A stretch of 51,600 nucleotides of DNA from CBDUXT01 sp965371245 (GCA_965371245.1 CBDUXT010000036.1:1-51600), one strand, 5' to 3'; shown: positions 18,767-27,708, counted from the first letter of the stretch. The notes: generated by a model not told the origin, from the letters alone. Program-made: numbers and translations.

Positions 18767-19431
18767 AGCTGGACGGTCATCGATTTCGTAGGCGCGGCCA
18801 TGACAGGGAGCTCATAAGCGAGCAGATCAGCGGTAGACTGAGTCATTCGAGAGAAACGCATTCGTCAATACGGCCCGGTAGTCGCCAACATCCTGTTTTC
18901 CGCTGCGGCGACAGACCGAACCCAGCTCGTTCTTCGTGATCCGGGCAGACTCCGTCCCCGTCGAGTGCCCGCCGGGTCGAAGCGCAACCGACTGTCAGAA
19001 AGAAACTTATGAACATCTTGGGCTAGCCGCGAGCACCATGAGCGTGCAAACGACTACGGCGATCCGTCACGGTTTTCACTAGACCACGTCGCGAGCGACC
19101 GAACGCAAGTGCCACCGCCAAACAGGACGCTACACTGTAGCATTAGCCGCCTCGTTGTGCACGTCTCGTGCTTCCGTTATTATCAGCGGCGGCGGCCCAA
19201 AACATCAGGAAAAGTCACGATCCTTCCCGCAGCGCCTAGGCCTGCCGCAGTACCAGCCGGTCTATCGGCCCCACCGACCGTAGCGATCCCGCGGTAACCG
19301 CCATGGGCGCTTCCCCGACCGCTACTGTTCGTCGGTCGTTATCCAACCGGGTGCCTAGCGGCTCTTGAGCCCCAACACTTCCACGCCACCGAACGGGCGC
19401 GTGCCCGCGCCGCAAGACATTCCCGCGACAC
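18767..19431. other. 665-bp non-coding gap between two methyltransferase paralogues
   Basis: No convincing gene in any frame; short open frames here lack family features. It contains one copy of the ~44-bp repeated motif (18948-18991) and a small palindrome CTACACTGTAG at about 19130-19140. The promoter for the downstream leftward genes (methyltransferase, flippase, GT4) presumably lies here, but no clear -35/-10 pair was identified. Confidence 0.5.
18948..18991 (-). repeat. Copy A of a ~44-bp upstream motif
   Basis: Shares with 27733-27775 a 27-base block with two mismatches and a second exact 10-base block (GCGCAACCGA on the plus strand), separated by 7 versus 6 bases. It lies about 180 bases upstream of the GTG at 18766. 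Confidence 0.6.
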
Positions 19432-20616
19432 CTAGATCGCCAACAACTCTACGGATACGTTGAGGGCATCCAGATGGCGCCTGATCTCATCGCGATAGAT
19501 CGGATTCATCGCTACAACGACATCCGGCGCCAGGTCGGACAGCGTCTCAGGCGCGGTGACCTGTTTTGCGACGCCCGCAAGCCACTTCCCGTGCCGGAAC
19601 GGGTTGATATCGACTACGGCGTCGATCCGCACACCAGAACCCAGTGAGCAGAGAAACGACACGCACTTGGACCCGGAACCCCAGACCGCCACCCGCCTGC
19701 CCTTCGCGTTGAGTTCCGTGAGGCGCGATCGCCAACCGTCGATGGTCTTGGGTACACCGTCTCGAAACTTGGTTACACAACTGGCGATTTGGGCGAGGTC
19801 GTTTTCCTCCGGGTGTGCCGCATCAGTGTTGCGATCCGTCGGTCGGGCGACGACAATCAGGTACTGATCGTCGAAGTCCCGCCTCAACTCGACGATATCG
19901 AAGCGATTCGCTCGAAACACGCGGGCCAGCGAACCGAGGCTGAAATAGGAACAGTGCTCGTAGTAGACGTCCCAAAACGCCTCTTCGCTGAGAACCCGCT
20001 CGACGGTCGGCACCTCGAAGAAAACGATCATGTCGTTACGGTCTCCGACGACGTCCCGCATCAGGCGAATAAAGTCCTTGGTCGGGTGGATGTGCTCGAG
20101 CGTGTGGCGACAGCACAGAAAATCGCACGGGAGTTCGGCGTGCTGATCGGAGTAGAGTTCCGCGATGAACCGGGCCCGGCCACCGCCGCGGCCCGACATG
20201 CGCTCGGGATCGCACGCTGGGTCAATTCCGACGCCGCGATTGTTACCCGCCTCACAGAGCTCGACGAGAAAATCCCCTTTCCCACAGCCAATTTCGACGA
20301 TAGCTTTACCGCGCAAATCGTATCGCTCGATCAACCCCGCGATCATCTCACTCTGAAAATCTCGAAAACGCGAAGAGAAGGATTGCTGCTCCTCATATCC
20401 GGCCGAGTAGTTCTGGACCGAGGAATCAAAGAGCACGTTCGAAACGAAACCACACGTCGGGCAAAACCCAAGAGCAAGATCCCGCGTGGGAAACGCCACC
20501 GCGCTCTCACGATCCTCGAGCATCATGCAACTATGCACCGGGATGCCCTTCGACTCGTAGAACAGCTCCATCCCGGCGGTTTGACAATTCGGACAGGTGT
20601 GTTCCATGGACATCAC
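19432..20616 (-). CDS. SAM-dependent methyltransferase with C-methyltransferase architecture (paralogue 2)
   Basis: 394 residues. N-terminal CPNC (about 8-11) and CPTCGF (about 53-58) likely bind zinc; SAM motif IVEIGCGKGDFL; CCRHTLEHIHP; VYYEHCSYF as the catalytic-type motif; C-terminal VAVWGSGSKCV and VDINPFRHGKW, matching the accessory Rossmann half of sugar C-methyltransferases. It is clearly paralogous to 17516-18766 over the whole length and more distant from 20613-21887. GTG at 20616 gives a 4-bp overlap with the preceding stop, and ATG at 20613 a 1-bp overlap; either way it is tightly coupled to the upstream methyltransferase. Substrate is probably an NDP-keto-sugar, by family and context. 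Confidence 0.8.
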   Translation of the reverse strand: MMSMEHTCPNCQTAGMELFYESKGIPVHSCMMLEDRESAVAFPTRDLALGFCPTCGFVSNVLFDSSVQNYSAGYEEQQSFSSRFRDFQSEMIAGLIERYDLRGKAIVEIGCGKGDFLVELCEAGNNRGVGIDPACDPERMSGRGGGRARFIAELYSDQHAELPCDFLCCRHTLEHIHPTKDFIRLMRDVVGDRNDMIVFFEVPTVERVLSEEAFWDVYYEHCSYFSLGSLARVFRANRFDIVELRRDFDDQYLIVVARPTDRNTDAAHPEENDLAQIASCVTKFRDGVPKTIDGWRSRLTELNAKGRRVAVWGSGSKCVSFLCSLGSGVRIDAVVDINPFRHGKWLAGVAKQVTAPETLSDLAPDVVVAMNPIYRDEIRRHLDALNVSVELLAI

Positions 20617-21860
20617 TCGACCGCCGGGATGCCATCGTCGAGGATCCGCGGCCTGGGCACCGGCACGATGAATCTGCCGCCACGCCGAATGTACTCCGCC
20701 TGCTGGTTCATGATTTCATCCGCGAAATTCCAGGCCAGCAACAAGCAATAATCAGGCCGTTCGCTGACCAGTCGCTCGCAGGGGAAAATCGGCAAGTGCT
20801 TGCCAGGCATGAACCGGCCCTGCTTGTGCGTGTTGCGATCCACCACAAAATCGATCAACCCGGTGTCGATCCCGACGTAGTTGATCAGCGTCGCGCCCTT
20901 GGCCGCGGCGCCGTAGGCCGCAATGCGCTTCCCGTCCGCCTTCAAGCCCCGCAGCAACTCCAGCAACGACTCACGAATCCGCTCGACGCGCTGCGCGAAG
21001 TCTTTGTAGTAGTCAATTTGATCGACGCCGCTGGCCCGCTCCTCGGCCAACAGCGCCTCAACCGCCGAACTGACCTCCTCCCTGTGCCCGACGTACAGCC
21101 GGAGTGACCCGCCATGGATCGGCAGGCGGCGTACATCGTTGAGCGACAACGAATGCCTCGCGAACAGCCGCTGCAACGCCGTCACAGAGAAGTAGCACAA
21201 GTGCTCGTGGTAGATCGTGTCGAATTCGCAGTGGTCGATCAGATCCTTGACGTAGGGCACCTCGATAACCACCACGCCGTCCTCTTTGAGCAAAACCCCG
21301 ATCCCGGCCACGAACCCGTTGAGATCCGGCACGTGGGCCAGCACGTTGTTGGCTATGATCACATCCGCCCGTCGCCCCGCGGACGCCAGCTCCTCGGCGA
21401 GCGATTCGGTGAAGAACACACACATCGTCTCCACTCCCGCTTTCTCCGCCGCTTTGGCAGGACCCTCCGCCGGATCGATGCCCAGGACGGGAATGCCGTT
21501 CTCGATGAAATTCTTCAGAAGATAGCCGTCATTGCTCGCCAACTCGACGGCCAGGCTGTTGTGGCCGAGCCTGCGCCGCTCGATCAACTCCTCGACATTG
21601 TCCCGCGAGTGCCTCAGCAACGCGTCGGAGAACGACGAATAATAGGGATAGTCCTCGCAATAGAGCTGTTCCGGCTCGACACACTCGGCGATTTGGACCA
21701 ATCCGCAATTGGCGCAGAAATGCAGCGTCAGGGGGAACATCGGTTCCGCCTCCGACAGCATGGGCTCCGTCAGCAGACGGTCAGCCAGCGGCGTCTTTCC
21801 CAGAAAAAGCACCGGTGCCAAACCGGCATCACCGCACGATCGACAACCTGGCGTGGTCAT
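20613..21860 (-). CDS. Sugar C-methyltransferase (TylC3/NovU-like)
   Basis: About 415 residues. It shows the canonical order of NDP-hexose C-methyltransferases: zinc cysteines CRSCG and CANCGLVQ, a PYYSSFSD segment, SAM-site AVELASNDGYLL, the YHEHLCYFS catalytic-type motif, GGSLRLY, and C-terminal AAYGAAAKGATLINY with VDRNTHKQGRFMPG. It would transfer methyl from SAM to a carbon next to a keto group of an NDP-sugar, giving a branched-chain deoxysugar. The frame opens with GTG at 21887, but ATG at 21860 overlaps the preceding stop as ATGA and is preferred. It follows rfbF and an SDR epimerase, so a CDP- or dTDP-4-keto-sugar is the likely substrate. Confidence 0.85.
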   Translation of the reverse strand: MTTPGCRSCGDAGLAPVLFLGKTPLADRLLTEPMLSEAEPMFPLTLHFCANCGLVQIAECVEPEQLYCEDYPYYSSFSDALLRHSRDNVEELIERRRLGHNSLAVELASNDGYLLKNFIENGIPVLGIDPAEGPAKAAEKAGVETMCVFFTESLAEELASAGRRADVIIANNVLAHVPDLNGFVAGIGVLLKEDGVVVIEVPYVKDLIDHCEFDTIYHEHLCYFSVTALQRLFARHSLSLNDVRRLPIHGGSLRLYVGHREEVSSAVEALLAEERASGVDQIDYYKDFAQRVERIRESLLELLRGLKADGKRIAAYGAAAKGATLINYVGIDTGLIDFVVDRNTHKQGRFMPGKHLPIFPCERLVSERPDYCLLLAWNFADEIMNQQAEYIRRGGRFIVPVPRPRILDDGIPAVE

Positions 21861-22933
21861 GGCTTCGTTGTCCGTCCACTGCCGCACACGGCCTCGTCAC
21901 CGCGCGGGGTCTTCCAGCGCAGCGAATCGTCGAGGCGATCGGCGCTCATCAGCTTGCGGATGTGTTTGATGCGCAGGTAGCGCGACCCCTCAAGCTGCTC
22001 AAGGGTCAGCTTGTTCGCCTGATACGCCTTATACAACTCCTGGATGCCGGTGCGGACCGTCCATCGCGTCTTGAACTGAGGAAGCACGCGATGGATTTTT
22101 CCGAAGTCGGCCCGGTAGCATCGCTTGTCGGGTCCGGCGCCCTCCGCATACTCGACGCGGCTACCCGGCACGGCCTCCTTAACCATGTCGGCGATCTCGC
22201 GAATCTGAAAGTTATCCTCGTCGCGACCCACGTTGAAAGCCTCGTTATGAACCACCTCCCGCGGCGCCTCCAGCACGGCCAAGAACGCCACGGAGATATC
22301 AGCGATATGCACAACGGGTCGCCACGGCGTGCCGTCACTCTTGAGAAACACCCGGCCCGTCGTATACGCATACCCGACAAGATTGTTCACGACCAGATCG
22401 CCGCGCAGTCTTGGTGACACGCCGTAGGCGGTTGCGTTCCGCAGGTAGGTCGGGCAGAACGTCTCATCGGCCATGGCAGCCAGGTCACGCTCCACCAAGA
22501 CCTTCGACTCGCCATACGGCGTAACCGGCCTGAACGGTGCCTGCTCGTCGAGTATGTCATCCATCCCGCCCGCCCCGTAGATGCTACACGAGGACGAAAA
22601 CAGGAATCGACCGACACCGGCCTGCTTCGCCAGCTTGGCCAGAAGCATCGATCCCACGTGGTTGATGTCGAAGGTGCAGTCGGGATTCAGATCGCCCAGC
22701 GGATCGTTGGAGATGCCGGCGAGATGCACCACCGCGTCGAACGATTCCAGATCCGTCGGGGCCAGGTCACGGACGTCTTTCCGCAGCGTCGGTACGGGTG
22801 GAACGTCCTCGCCGAAGACGCAGTCGTCGAACAGAAAACTGTCAAGGCCGACAACGTCATGACCCGCCTCCAGAAAAATCGGAACCAGCACCGTTCCGAT
22901 ATAGCCGTCATGTCCGGTTACGAGCACTTTCAT
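21857..22933 (-). CDS. NAD-dependent epimerase/dehydratase, extended SDR family
   Basis: 358 residues. N-terminal Rossmann motif VTGHDGYIG (about 5-13), then VVHLAGISNDP, the SSSCSIYG strand and the YGESK catalytic Tyr-x3-Lys, in the usual order for nucleotide-sugar epimerases, dehydratases or reductases. It follows rfbF by ten bases and precedes the C-methyltransferase with an ATGA overlap, so it most likely acts on the CDP-sugar made by that branch. Specific activity (epimerase, 4,6-dehydratase or 4-keto reductase) cannot be decided from the sequence. If the CDP-glucose pathway is complete here, this enzyme would have to provide a step normally done by RfbG, which is otherwise missing. ATG at 22933. 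Confidence 0.85.
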   Translation of the reverse strand: MKVLVTGHDGYIGTVLVPIFLEAGHDVVGLDSFLFDDCVFGEDVPPVPTLRKDVRDLAPTDLESFDAVVHLAGISNDPLGDLNPDCTFDINHVGSMLLAKLAKQAGVGRFLFSSSCSIYGAGGMDDILDEQAPFRPVTPYGESKVLVERDLAAMADETFCPTYLRNATAYGVSPRLRGDLVVNNLVGYAYTTGRVFLKSDGTPWRPVVHIADISVAFLAVLEAPREVVHNEAFNVGRDEDNFQIREIADMVKEAVPGSRVEYAEGAGPDKRCYRADFGKIHRVLPQFKTRWTVRTGIQELYKAYQANKLTLEQLEGSRYLRIKHIRKLMSADRLDDSLRWKTPRGDEAVCGSGRTTKP

Positions 22934-22942
22934 GGCCGTGGG

Positions 22943-23713
22943 TTAACTCCAAACTTTCCAAGGGGCGTTGCCCGATTCCCAAAGTATTTCCAGCAGGTGC
23001 TTCTCGCGAAGCGTGTCCATGCACTGCCAGAACGAAGTATGCTTGTACGCCATCAACTGGTTTTCGGCCGCCAGACGTTCGAGCGGCTCTTTCTCCCACT
23101 GCGTCTCGTCGCCCTCGATGTAATCGAACACCTCGGGCTCGAGTACGAAGAACGCCCCGTTGATCCATCCTTCGCCGAGCTGTGGCTTCTCTTCGAAGAG
23201 CGCGATGCGATCTCCGTCAAGCGTCAGACGCCCATACCGTGCCGGCGGACGCACCGCCGTCAGCGTCGCAATCTTGCCGTGTGCCCGATGGAACGCCAGC
23301 AACGCCTTGAGGTCGATGTCCGACACACCGTCCCCCCAAGTCAGCATGAAGGTCTGATTACCGACGTAGGGTTGAAGTCGCTTGATTCGACCCCCGGTCA
23401 TCGTCTCCTGCCCGGTGTCGATCAGATCCACTTTCCACTTCGGCCGTTCGCCCTCGTGGGCGGTCACCTGCCCCAAACTCAGGTCCACCGTGAGGTTTCC
23501 GCTGACCGCGCAGTAGTCGACCATGTATCGCTTGATGATTTCGCCCTTGTATCCGAGCGCAATCGCAAATTCGTCGAACCCGTAATGCGCATAGTGCGCC
23601 ATGATGTGCCAGAGGATCGGTCGGCCGCCGATGTCCACCATCGGTTTGGGTTTCGCCTCCGTCTCTTCCGAGATCCGCGAACCTTTGCCGCCGGCCAGAA
23701 TGGCAACTTTCAT
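22943..23713 (-). CDS. rfbF: Glucose-1-phosphate cytidylyltransferase
   Basis: 256 residues, the usual RfbF length. It begins MKVAILAGGKGSRISEET, with the nucleotidyltransferase signature, followed by KPKPMVDIGGRPILWHIM, the metal/sugar site TWGDGVSDIDL, and EEKPQ with WINGAFFVLEP. It converts CTP and glucose-1-phosphate to CDP-glucose, the entry to CDP-3,6-dideoxyhexoses and branched sugars such as yersiniose. The usual partner RfbG is not recognised; an SDR and a C-methyltransferase follow directly. ATG start at 23713, 55 bases after the EpsI-domain gene. Confidence 0.93.
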   Translation of the reverse strand: MKVAILAGGKGSRISEETEAKPKPMVDIGGRPILWHIMAHYAHYGFDEFAIALGYKGEIIKRYMVDYCAVSGNLTVDLSLGQVTAHEGERPKWKVDLIDTGQETMTGGRIKRLQPYVGNQTFMLTWGDGVSDIDLKALLAFHRAHGKIATLTAVRPPARYGRLTLDGDRIALFEEKPQLGEGWINGAFFVLEPEVFDYIEGDETQWEKEPLERLAAENQLMAYKHTSFWQCMDTLREKHLLEILWESGNAPWKVWS

Positions 23714-23768
23714 GACGATATGCCCCTACTCCATCGTGACCGGGTAGCGCTCGGACCTGTCCAGCGCA

Positions 23769-24485
23769 CTAAGGAACCGTAACAGGCGCCGCTTTGGGGA
23801 GCAGCGATTCCACGAGTGGCGCCACCTCACCCGCGAACCGCGTGACTCGATTCTCCGCCTCCGCACAACCTCGCGTGGCGTGGCAGTCGCCGGCGATCTG
23901 AACCTGGGCCACGTAGTGACTCACGTCACGCGCAAGATTCGGCCCCCGCCAGTGCAGTCCTTTGAATTCCTCCACGTCGGTAATGTGCCGCCCGGCAAGA
24001 ACGTAGTAGTTCAAGACCACAATCTGTTCGTCCCAGACCGTGCGACGCGTGAACTGATGAACCAGAAACGCCAGCTCTTTCTGATCCGCACGGCTCGTGG
24101 TTGCGGATTCCGTTCGCTCGTGGCGCCATCCATTCGTTGGATAGCAAACCTGAGGCCGGTGCCCCGCCATCTTCCCGGGGCGAGCGGTGTACGCGACGTA
24201 GAGCGAAACAACGCCTTTCGAGTTCTTGTCGATGTAGTTGCGGTTGATGTAGTCATCGGCACCGGCGATCCGCACAACCCCATCCTCGAGCAGGACATCC
24301 ACGCCGTCCCACGTGCCGATCCGTAGTGGTATCGTCTCCAGCGGCCGGTCCAGCTCGATCGCAACATCCGACGCCGCTACCCATTTTTCGTGAGCCCAAT
24401 GGTTAACCAGGCCGACGCCGACTAGCATCGAACAACATGCAACCACGCCGGCAGGCGTGCCGCCTGATCGTCTCCAGCCGCTCAC
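23769..24485 (-). CDS. Exosortase-associated EpsI-domain protein
   Basis: 238 residues. N-terminal membrane anchor (about 10-28) and then the EpsI (DUF3485) pattern: PLRIGTWDGVD, a DDYINRNY motif, VVSLYVAYTA, the GHRPQVCYPTNGW signature with H109 and C114, and an LNYYVLAGRH strand. EpsI domains accompany exosortases, often fused at the C-terminus or encoded next to them, and are required for exopolysaccharide/exosortase function by genetic association; the reaction is not known. Here it stands alone inside the sugar-nucleotide operon, about 4 kb from and opposite to the exosortase. GTG start overlaps the rmlD stop by four bases (GTGA). Confidence 0.85.
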   Translation of the reverse strand: MSGWRRSGGTPAGVVACCSMLVGVGLVNHWAHEKWVAASDVAIELDRPLETIPLRIGTWDGVDVLLEDGVVRIAGADDYINRNYIDKNSKGVVSLYVAYTARPGKMAGHRPQVCYPTNGWRHERTESATTSRADQKELAFLVHQFTRRTVWDEQIVVLNYYVLAGRHITDVEEFKGLHWRGPNLARDVSHYVAQVQIAGDCHATRGCAEAENRVTRFAGEVAPLVESLLPKAAPVTVP

Positions 24486-25429
24486 GCCTTCGCCCTCCCA
24501 ACCCGCGCATCACACGTGGGTGGCGCCTCCGCCGCCGACAACGCCTTCGCACGTCTCGCCTGAAGGTAACGCTGCAGCGCATCGTGCCACGTCGCGGGCG
24601 CATCCCCAACCAAATCGATATACCCGTTCAAATCCAACACGGAGTAGGCCGGACGCGTGGCGGGTCGTTGCAGATCAGCCGAGGCAATCCGCCCCACGGT
24701 CACATCCATAGCCGCCTGCCTGATGATCTCTTCCGCAAAGTCAAACCACGAGCACTCACCCGAGTTGGCAAAGTGGACGGTCCCCTCGGCACCGACATCC
24801 AGCAGCCGAACAACCGCGCCGGCCAGATCACTCGCTAAGGTCGGTCGGCCGATTTGATCCGTGACAACACTGAGAGGCTGCCCCGATGACGCCCGGGCCA
24901 AGATCGCCTCCACGAAGTTTTGCCCGTGCAGGCCAAAGAGCCACGAGGTTCGGACCACCAAGCTTCGACAGCCCGCCGCTCGGATCGCCTCCTCGCCCGC
25001 CCATTTGGTTTGGCCGTAGACCGACAATGGGCTCACCGGATCATCGGGCAGATAGGGACGACGACCTCGCCCGTCGAAAACGAAATCCGTTCCGAAATGC
25101 ACCATCTTTGCGCCGACGTCCGCGCACGCCGCCGCCACGCCTCCCGGCGCCTTGGCGTTGACGGCTTCGGCCAGTCCCCGGTTCGTTTCGCAGCCGTCCA
25201 CGTCCGTGTAACCCGCCGCATTGATCACGACGCTGGCGTCATGGTCGCGCAGTATCCTGCGAACCGCGGCACCATCGCGGATGTCAAGCTCTGGTCGATG
25301 ATACCCGAACAACTGGCCGGTGGCAGAACTGCCGAGCCGCTCTCTCAGCATCAGCATCAACTCGTGGCCGAGCATGCCGTTCGCGCCAAGCACGAGCACA
25401 CCCCCGCTCGCCCAATCTTCCGCCGTCAT
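24482..25429 (-). CDS. rfbD: dTDP-4-dehydrorhamnose reductase
   Basis: About 315 residues. Short-chain dehydrogenase fold with VLVLGANGMLGHEL at the N-terminus, VINAAGYTDVDGCE, HFGTDFVFDG, and the YGQTK catalytic Tyr-x3-Lys, followed by RTSWLFG. These are the standard marks of RmlD, which reduces dTDP-4-keto-L-rhamnose to dTDP-L-rhamnose with NAD(P)H. The frame is open to a GTG at 25513, but ATG at 25429 sits in an ATGA overlap with the upstream gene's stop and fits family length. Part of the rmlC-A-B-D set in one operon. Confidence 0.93.
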   Translation of the reverse strand: MTAEDWASGGVLVLGANGMLGHELMLMLRERLGSSATGQLFGYHRPELDIRDGAAVRRILRDHDASVVINAAGYTDVDGCETNRGLAEAVNAKAPGGVAAACADVGAKMVHFGTDFVFDGRGRRPYLPDDPVSPLSVYGQTKWAGEEAIRAAGCRSLVVRTSWLFGLHGQNFVEAILARASSGQPLSVVTDQIGRPTLASDLAGAVVRLLDVGAEGTVHFANSGECSWFDFAEEIIRQAAMDVTVGRIASADLQRPATRPAYSVLDLNGYIDLVGDAPATWHDALQRYLQARRAKALSAAEAPPTCDARVGRAKA

Positions 25430-26457
25430 TTCTTGACCCCCACAACCCCGCCGGGGCCGTACTGCTTCTCGTAGTACGTCAAATACTCCCCGCTCTTGAT
25501 TCGGGTCCACCACGTCTTGTTGGAGACGTACCAGTCGATGGTCTCGCCCAGCCCGCGGTCAAACTCGACGCGAGGCTCCCAGCCCAGATCGCTCGTAATA
25601 CGAGATATGTCCACGGCGTACCGACGGTCATGCCCCAGCCGATCCTTCACACGCTCGATCATGGATTCATCATGACCAAGATGCGCTAGCAGACGCCGCG
25701 CAATCTCGATGTTGGGCAACTCGCACTTTCCCCCAATGTTGTAGAGACTCCCTGGCGCGGCGCGTTCCAGAACCAGCAGGATTGCGTCGCAGTGGTCCTG
25801 GACGTGGATCCAGTCGCGCACGTTCAATCCGTCGCCGTACAGCGGAACCTTCTTGCCCTCGACGAGATTCGTGACGAACAGCGGTATCAGTTTCTCGGGG
25901 AACTGATACGGGCCGTAGTTATTCGAGCAGCGCGTGATCAACGTTGGAACGCCGAATGTGTGGTGATAAGCCTGCACGAGAAGATCCGCCGCGGCCTTGG
26001 AGGCGCTGTACGGACTGTTCGGCGCAAGCGGCGTTTGCTCGGTGAACAGGCCGGTTTCTCCCAACGAGCCGTACACCTCGTCGGTCGAAATCTGCAGGAA
26101 TCGCTGCACATCGTGTTCCCGGGCAAGGTCGAGCAGCACCTGGACACCGACGAAATTCGTTCGAGCGAACTCCTGCGCCCCGAGGATGCTTCGATCCACG
26201 TGACTCTCGGCCGCAAAATTGACGACAGCGCTCACGCCATCCAGGAAAACAGGTGCCAGCGCATCGGCATCACAAATGTCAGCGCGAACGAAGCGAAACC
26301 TGGCATCCGCGATGCAGTCAGCGAGATTCTCGAGGTTGCCCGCGTAGGTCAGACCGTCCAGCCCGACTACTTCGACATCGGTACGTACCTTAAGGAGCGT
26401 GCGGACGAAGTTGCTACCGATGAAACCGGCCGCGCCTGTCACAAGGATCCTGTTCAT
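25426..26457 (-). CDS. rfbB: dTDP-glucose 4,6-dehydratase
   Basis: 343 residues from the chosen start. NAD-binding TGAAGFIGSNFVR at the N-terminus, STDEVYGSLGE containing the Thr-Asp-Glu catalytic set, YSASKAAAD with the Tyr-x3-Lys, and RCSNNYGPYQFPEKLIPL are all diagnostic of RmlB. It converts dTDP-glucose to dTDP-4-keto-6-deoxyglucose. The frame extends upstream to 26583 with a non-family, Arg/Gly-rich segment; ATG at 26457 overlaps the rmlA stop as ATGA and is clearly better. The 4-keto product could also feed the C-methyltransferases downstream in the operon. Confidence 0.95.
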   Translation of the reverse strand: MNRILVTGAAGFIGSNFVRTLLKVRTDVEVVGLDGLTYAGNLENLADCIADARFRFVRADICDADALAPVFLDGVSAVVNFAAESHVDRSILGAQEFARTNFVGVQVLLDLAREHDVQRFLQISTDEVYGSLGETGLFTEQTPLAPNSPYSASKAAADLLVQAYHHTFGVPTLITRCSNNYGPYQFPEKLIPLFVTNLVEGKKVPLYGDGLNVRDWIHVQDHCDAILLVLERAAPGSLYNIGGKCELPNIEIARRLLAHLGHDESMIERVKDRLGHDRRYAVDISRITSDLGWEPRVEFDRGLGETIDWYVSNKTWWTRIKSGEYLTYYEKQYGPGGVVGVKK

Positions 26458-27233
26458 TTTCCGCCGGCCCCCTGCCGCACCAGCGGACCCGACGGCGTTG
26501 GTTCCTCCAACTTGTTGGCGCCGCCGCCGGCGACCAGCCGCCACGCCTTGTCCAATGACTCGAACGTGCCCGCGTCGGTCCACCAGCCGTCCAGCACGTC
26601 GTACGTCATACTCCCCTCTTTGATGTACGCGTTGTTCACGTCGGTAATCTCGAGTTCGCCTCGCTCCGACGGCGTGAGCGGACGGATGATGTCGAAGACC
26701 TGCCGGTCGTACATGTATATCCCGATGACGGCCAGTTTACTCTTGGGTTGTTTCGGCTTCTCTTCGATCCCCACGATGCGCCGACCGTCGAGCTCAGCGA
26801 CGCCGAAACGCTCGGGGTCGGGCACCTCCTTGAGCAACACCTTGGCGCCGCTGCGCTGGGCGAAGAACTCGCCGACGGCCCGTCGGATGTTGGTCTCGAT
26901 GATGTTGTCGCCCAGGACCACGACGATCTTGTTCCCATCCGCGAAGTGCTCTGCAAGGCGCAAGGCGTCCGCGATCCCGCCCTCACCGTCCTGATACGTA
27001 TAGTGTAGATCCTGCAGGCCGAACTGCTTCCCGTTGCCGAGCAGGCGCAGAAAGTCGCCTGCGTCGTTGCCGCCGGTGACGATCATGATCTCCTCGATAC
27101 CGGCGTTGACCAGGCACTCGATCGGATAGTAAATCATCGGCTTGTTGTAGACGGGCAGCAGGTGCTTGTTCGTCACGCGCGTGAGCGGCGCAAGACGCGA
27201 CCCGAGACCGCCGGCCAGGATGACACCCTTCAT
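26454..27233 (-). CDS. rfbA: Glucose-1-phosphate thymidylyltransferase
   Basis: About 259 residues from ATG 27233. Nucleotidyltransferase signature MKGVILAGGLGSRLAPLT, then HLLPVYNKPMIYYPIE, VVLGDNI with the metal-binding Asp, VGIEEKPK and a TDAGTFESL segment near the C-terminus. It makes dTDP-glucose from dTTP and glucose-1-phosphate. The chosen start is one base after the stop of the rmlC-like gene; the longer frame to 27422 adds a Thr/Ser/Arg-rich stretch that overlaps that gene and does not match the family. The protein is of the shorter RmlA class without the long C-terminal extension. Confidence 0.93.
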   Translation of the reverse strand: MKGVILAGGLGSRLAPLTRVTNKHLLPVYNKPMIYYPIECLVNAGIEEIMIVTGGNDAGDFLRLLGNGKQFGLQDLHYTYQDGEGGIADALRLAEHFADGNKIVVVLGDNIIETNIRRAVGEFFAQRSGAKVLLKEVPDPERFGVAELDGRRIVGIEEKPKQPKSKLAVIGIYMYDRQVFDIIRPLTPSERGELEITDVNNAYIKEGSMTYDVLDGWWTDAGTFESLDKAWRLVAGGGANKLEEPTPSGPLVRQGAGGK

Positions 27234-27234
27234 A

Positions 27235-27708
27235 TCAACCGTCCTTCTGCGCCCAGTCGTAGGGAATCTCGTTGTCGTGGGGATCGACGCGGAACTCGTC
27301 GGGGTTGTTGTAGTCGTAGAGTTCGGTCGGGCAGTTGACCACGATCGCCTCGTACGCGCTGATGCATTTGAAACCGTGATACACCAACGGCGGAATCTGC
27401 AGAAGAATCGGTCGATGGTCACCGAGAAAGAACTCGTTGACCTCTCCGTGCGTCCGCGAGTCCTTGCGGCTATCGTAGAGAACCACCTTCATCATCCCGC
27501 GCACACAAACGAAGTGGTCCCACTGTTTCTTGTGGTAGTGCCAGGCCTTGACCACGCCCGGATACGCGGTCGTCATGTACAACTGCCCAAAGCCCTTGAA
27601 CAGCTCGTCATCACGACGAAGCATCTCCATGAGACGCCCGCGCTCGTCCGGAATGACCTTTAGTGTCTTGACCTGAGCGTCCTGAATCATCGGAAATACC
27701 GTCAGCAT
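27235..27708 (-). CDS. rfbC: dTDP-4-dehydrorhamnose 3,5-epimerase family protein (short, cupin)
   Basis: 157 residues, first gene of the sugar-nucleotide operon. A small cupin of the RmlC superfamily: TLKVIPDERGRLMEMLR, VVKAWHYHKKQWDHF with histidines in the active-site strand, VVLYDSRKDS, IPPLVYHGFK and a C-terminal IPYDW. Family members of this short type are annotated as dTDP-4-dehydrorhamnose 3,5-epimerases and are often next to rmlA/B/D. Compared with classical RmlC (~180 residues), the segment before the HYH motif differs, so a single epimerisation or isomerase activity is possible. ATG at 27708, with a second ATG at 27690. A copy of the ~44-bp repeated motif lies 25 bases upstream. Confidence 0.8.
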   Translation of the reverse strand: MLTVFPMIQDAQVKTLKVIPDERGRLMEMLRRDDELFKGFGQLYMTTAYPGVVKAWHYHKKQWDHFVCVRGMMKVVLYDSRKDSRTHGEVNEFFLGDHRPILLQIPPLVYHGFKCISAYEAIVVNCPTELYDYNNPDEFRVDPHDNEIPYDWAQKDG

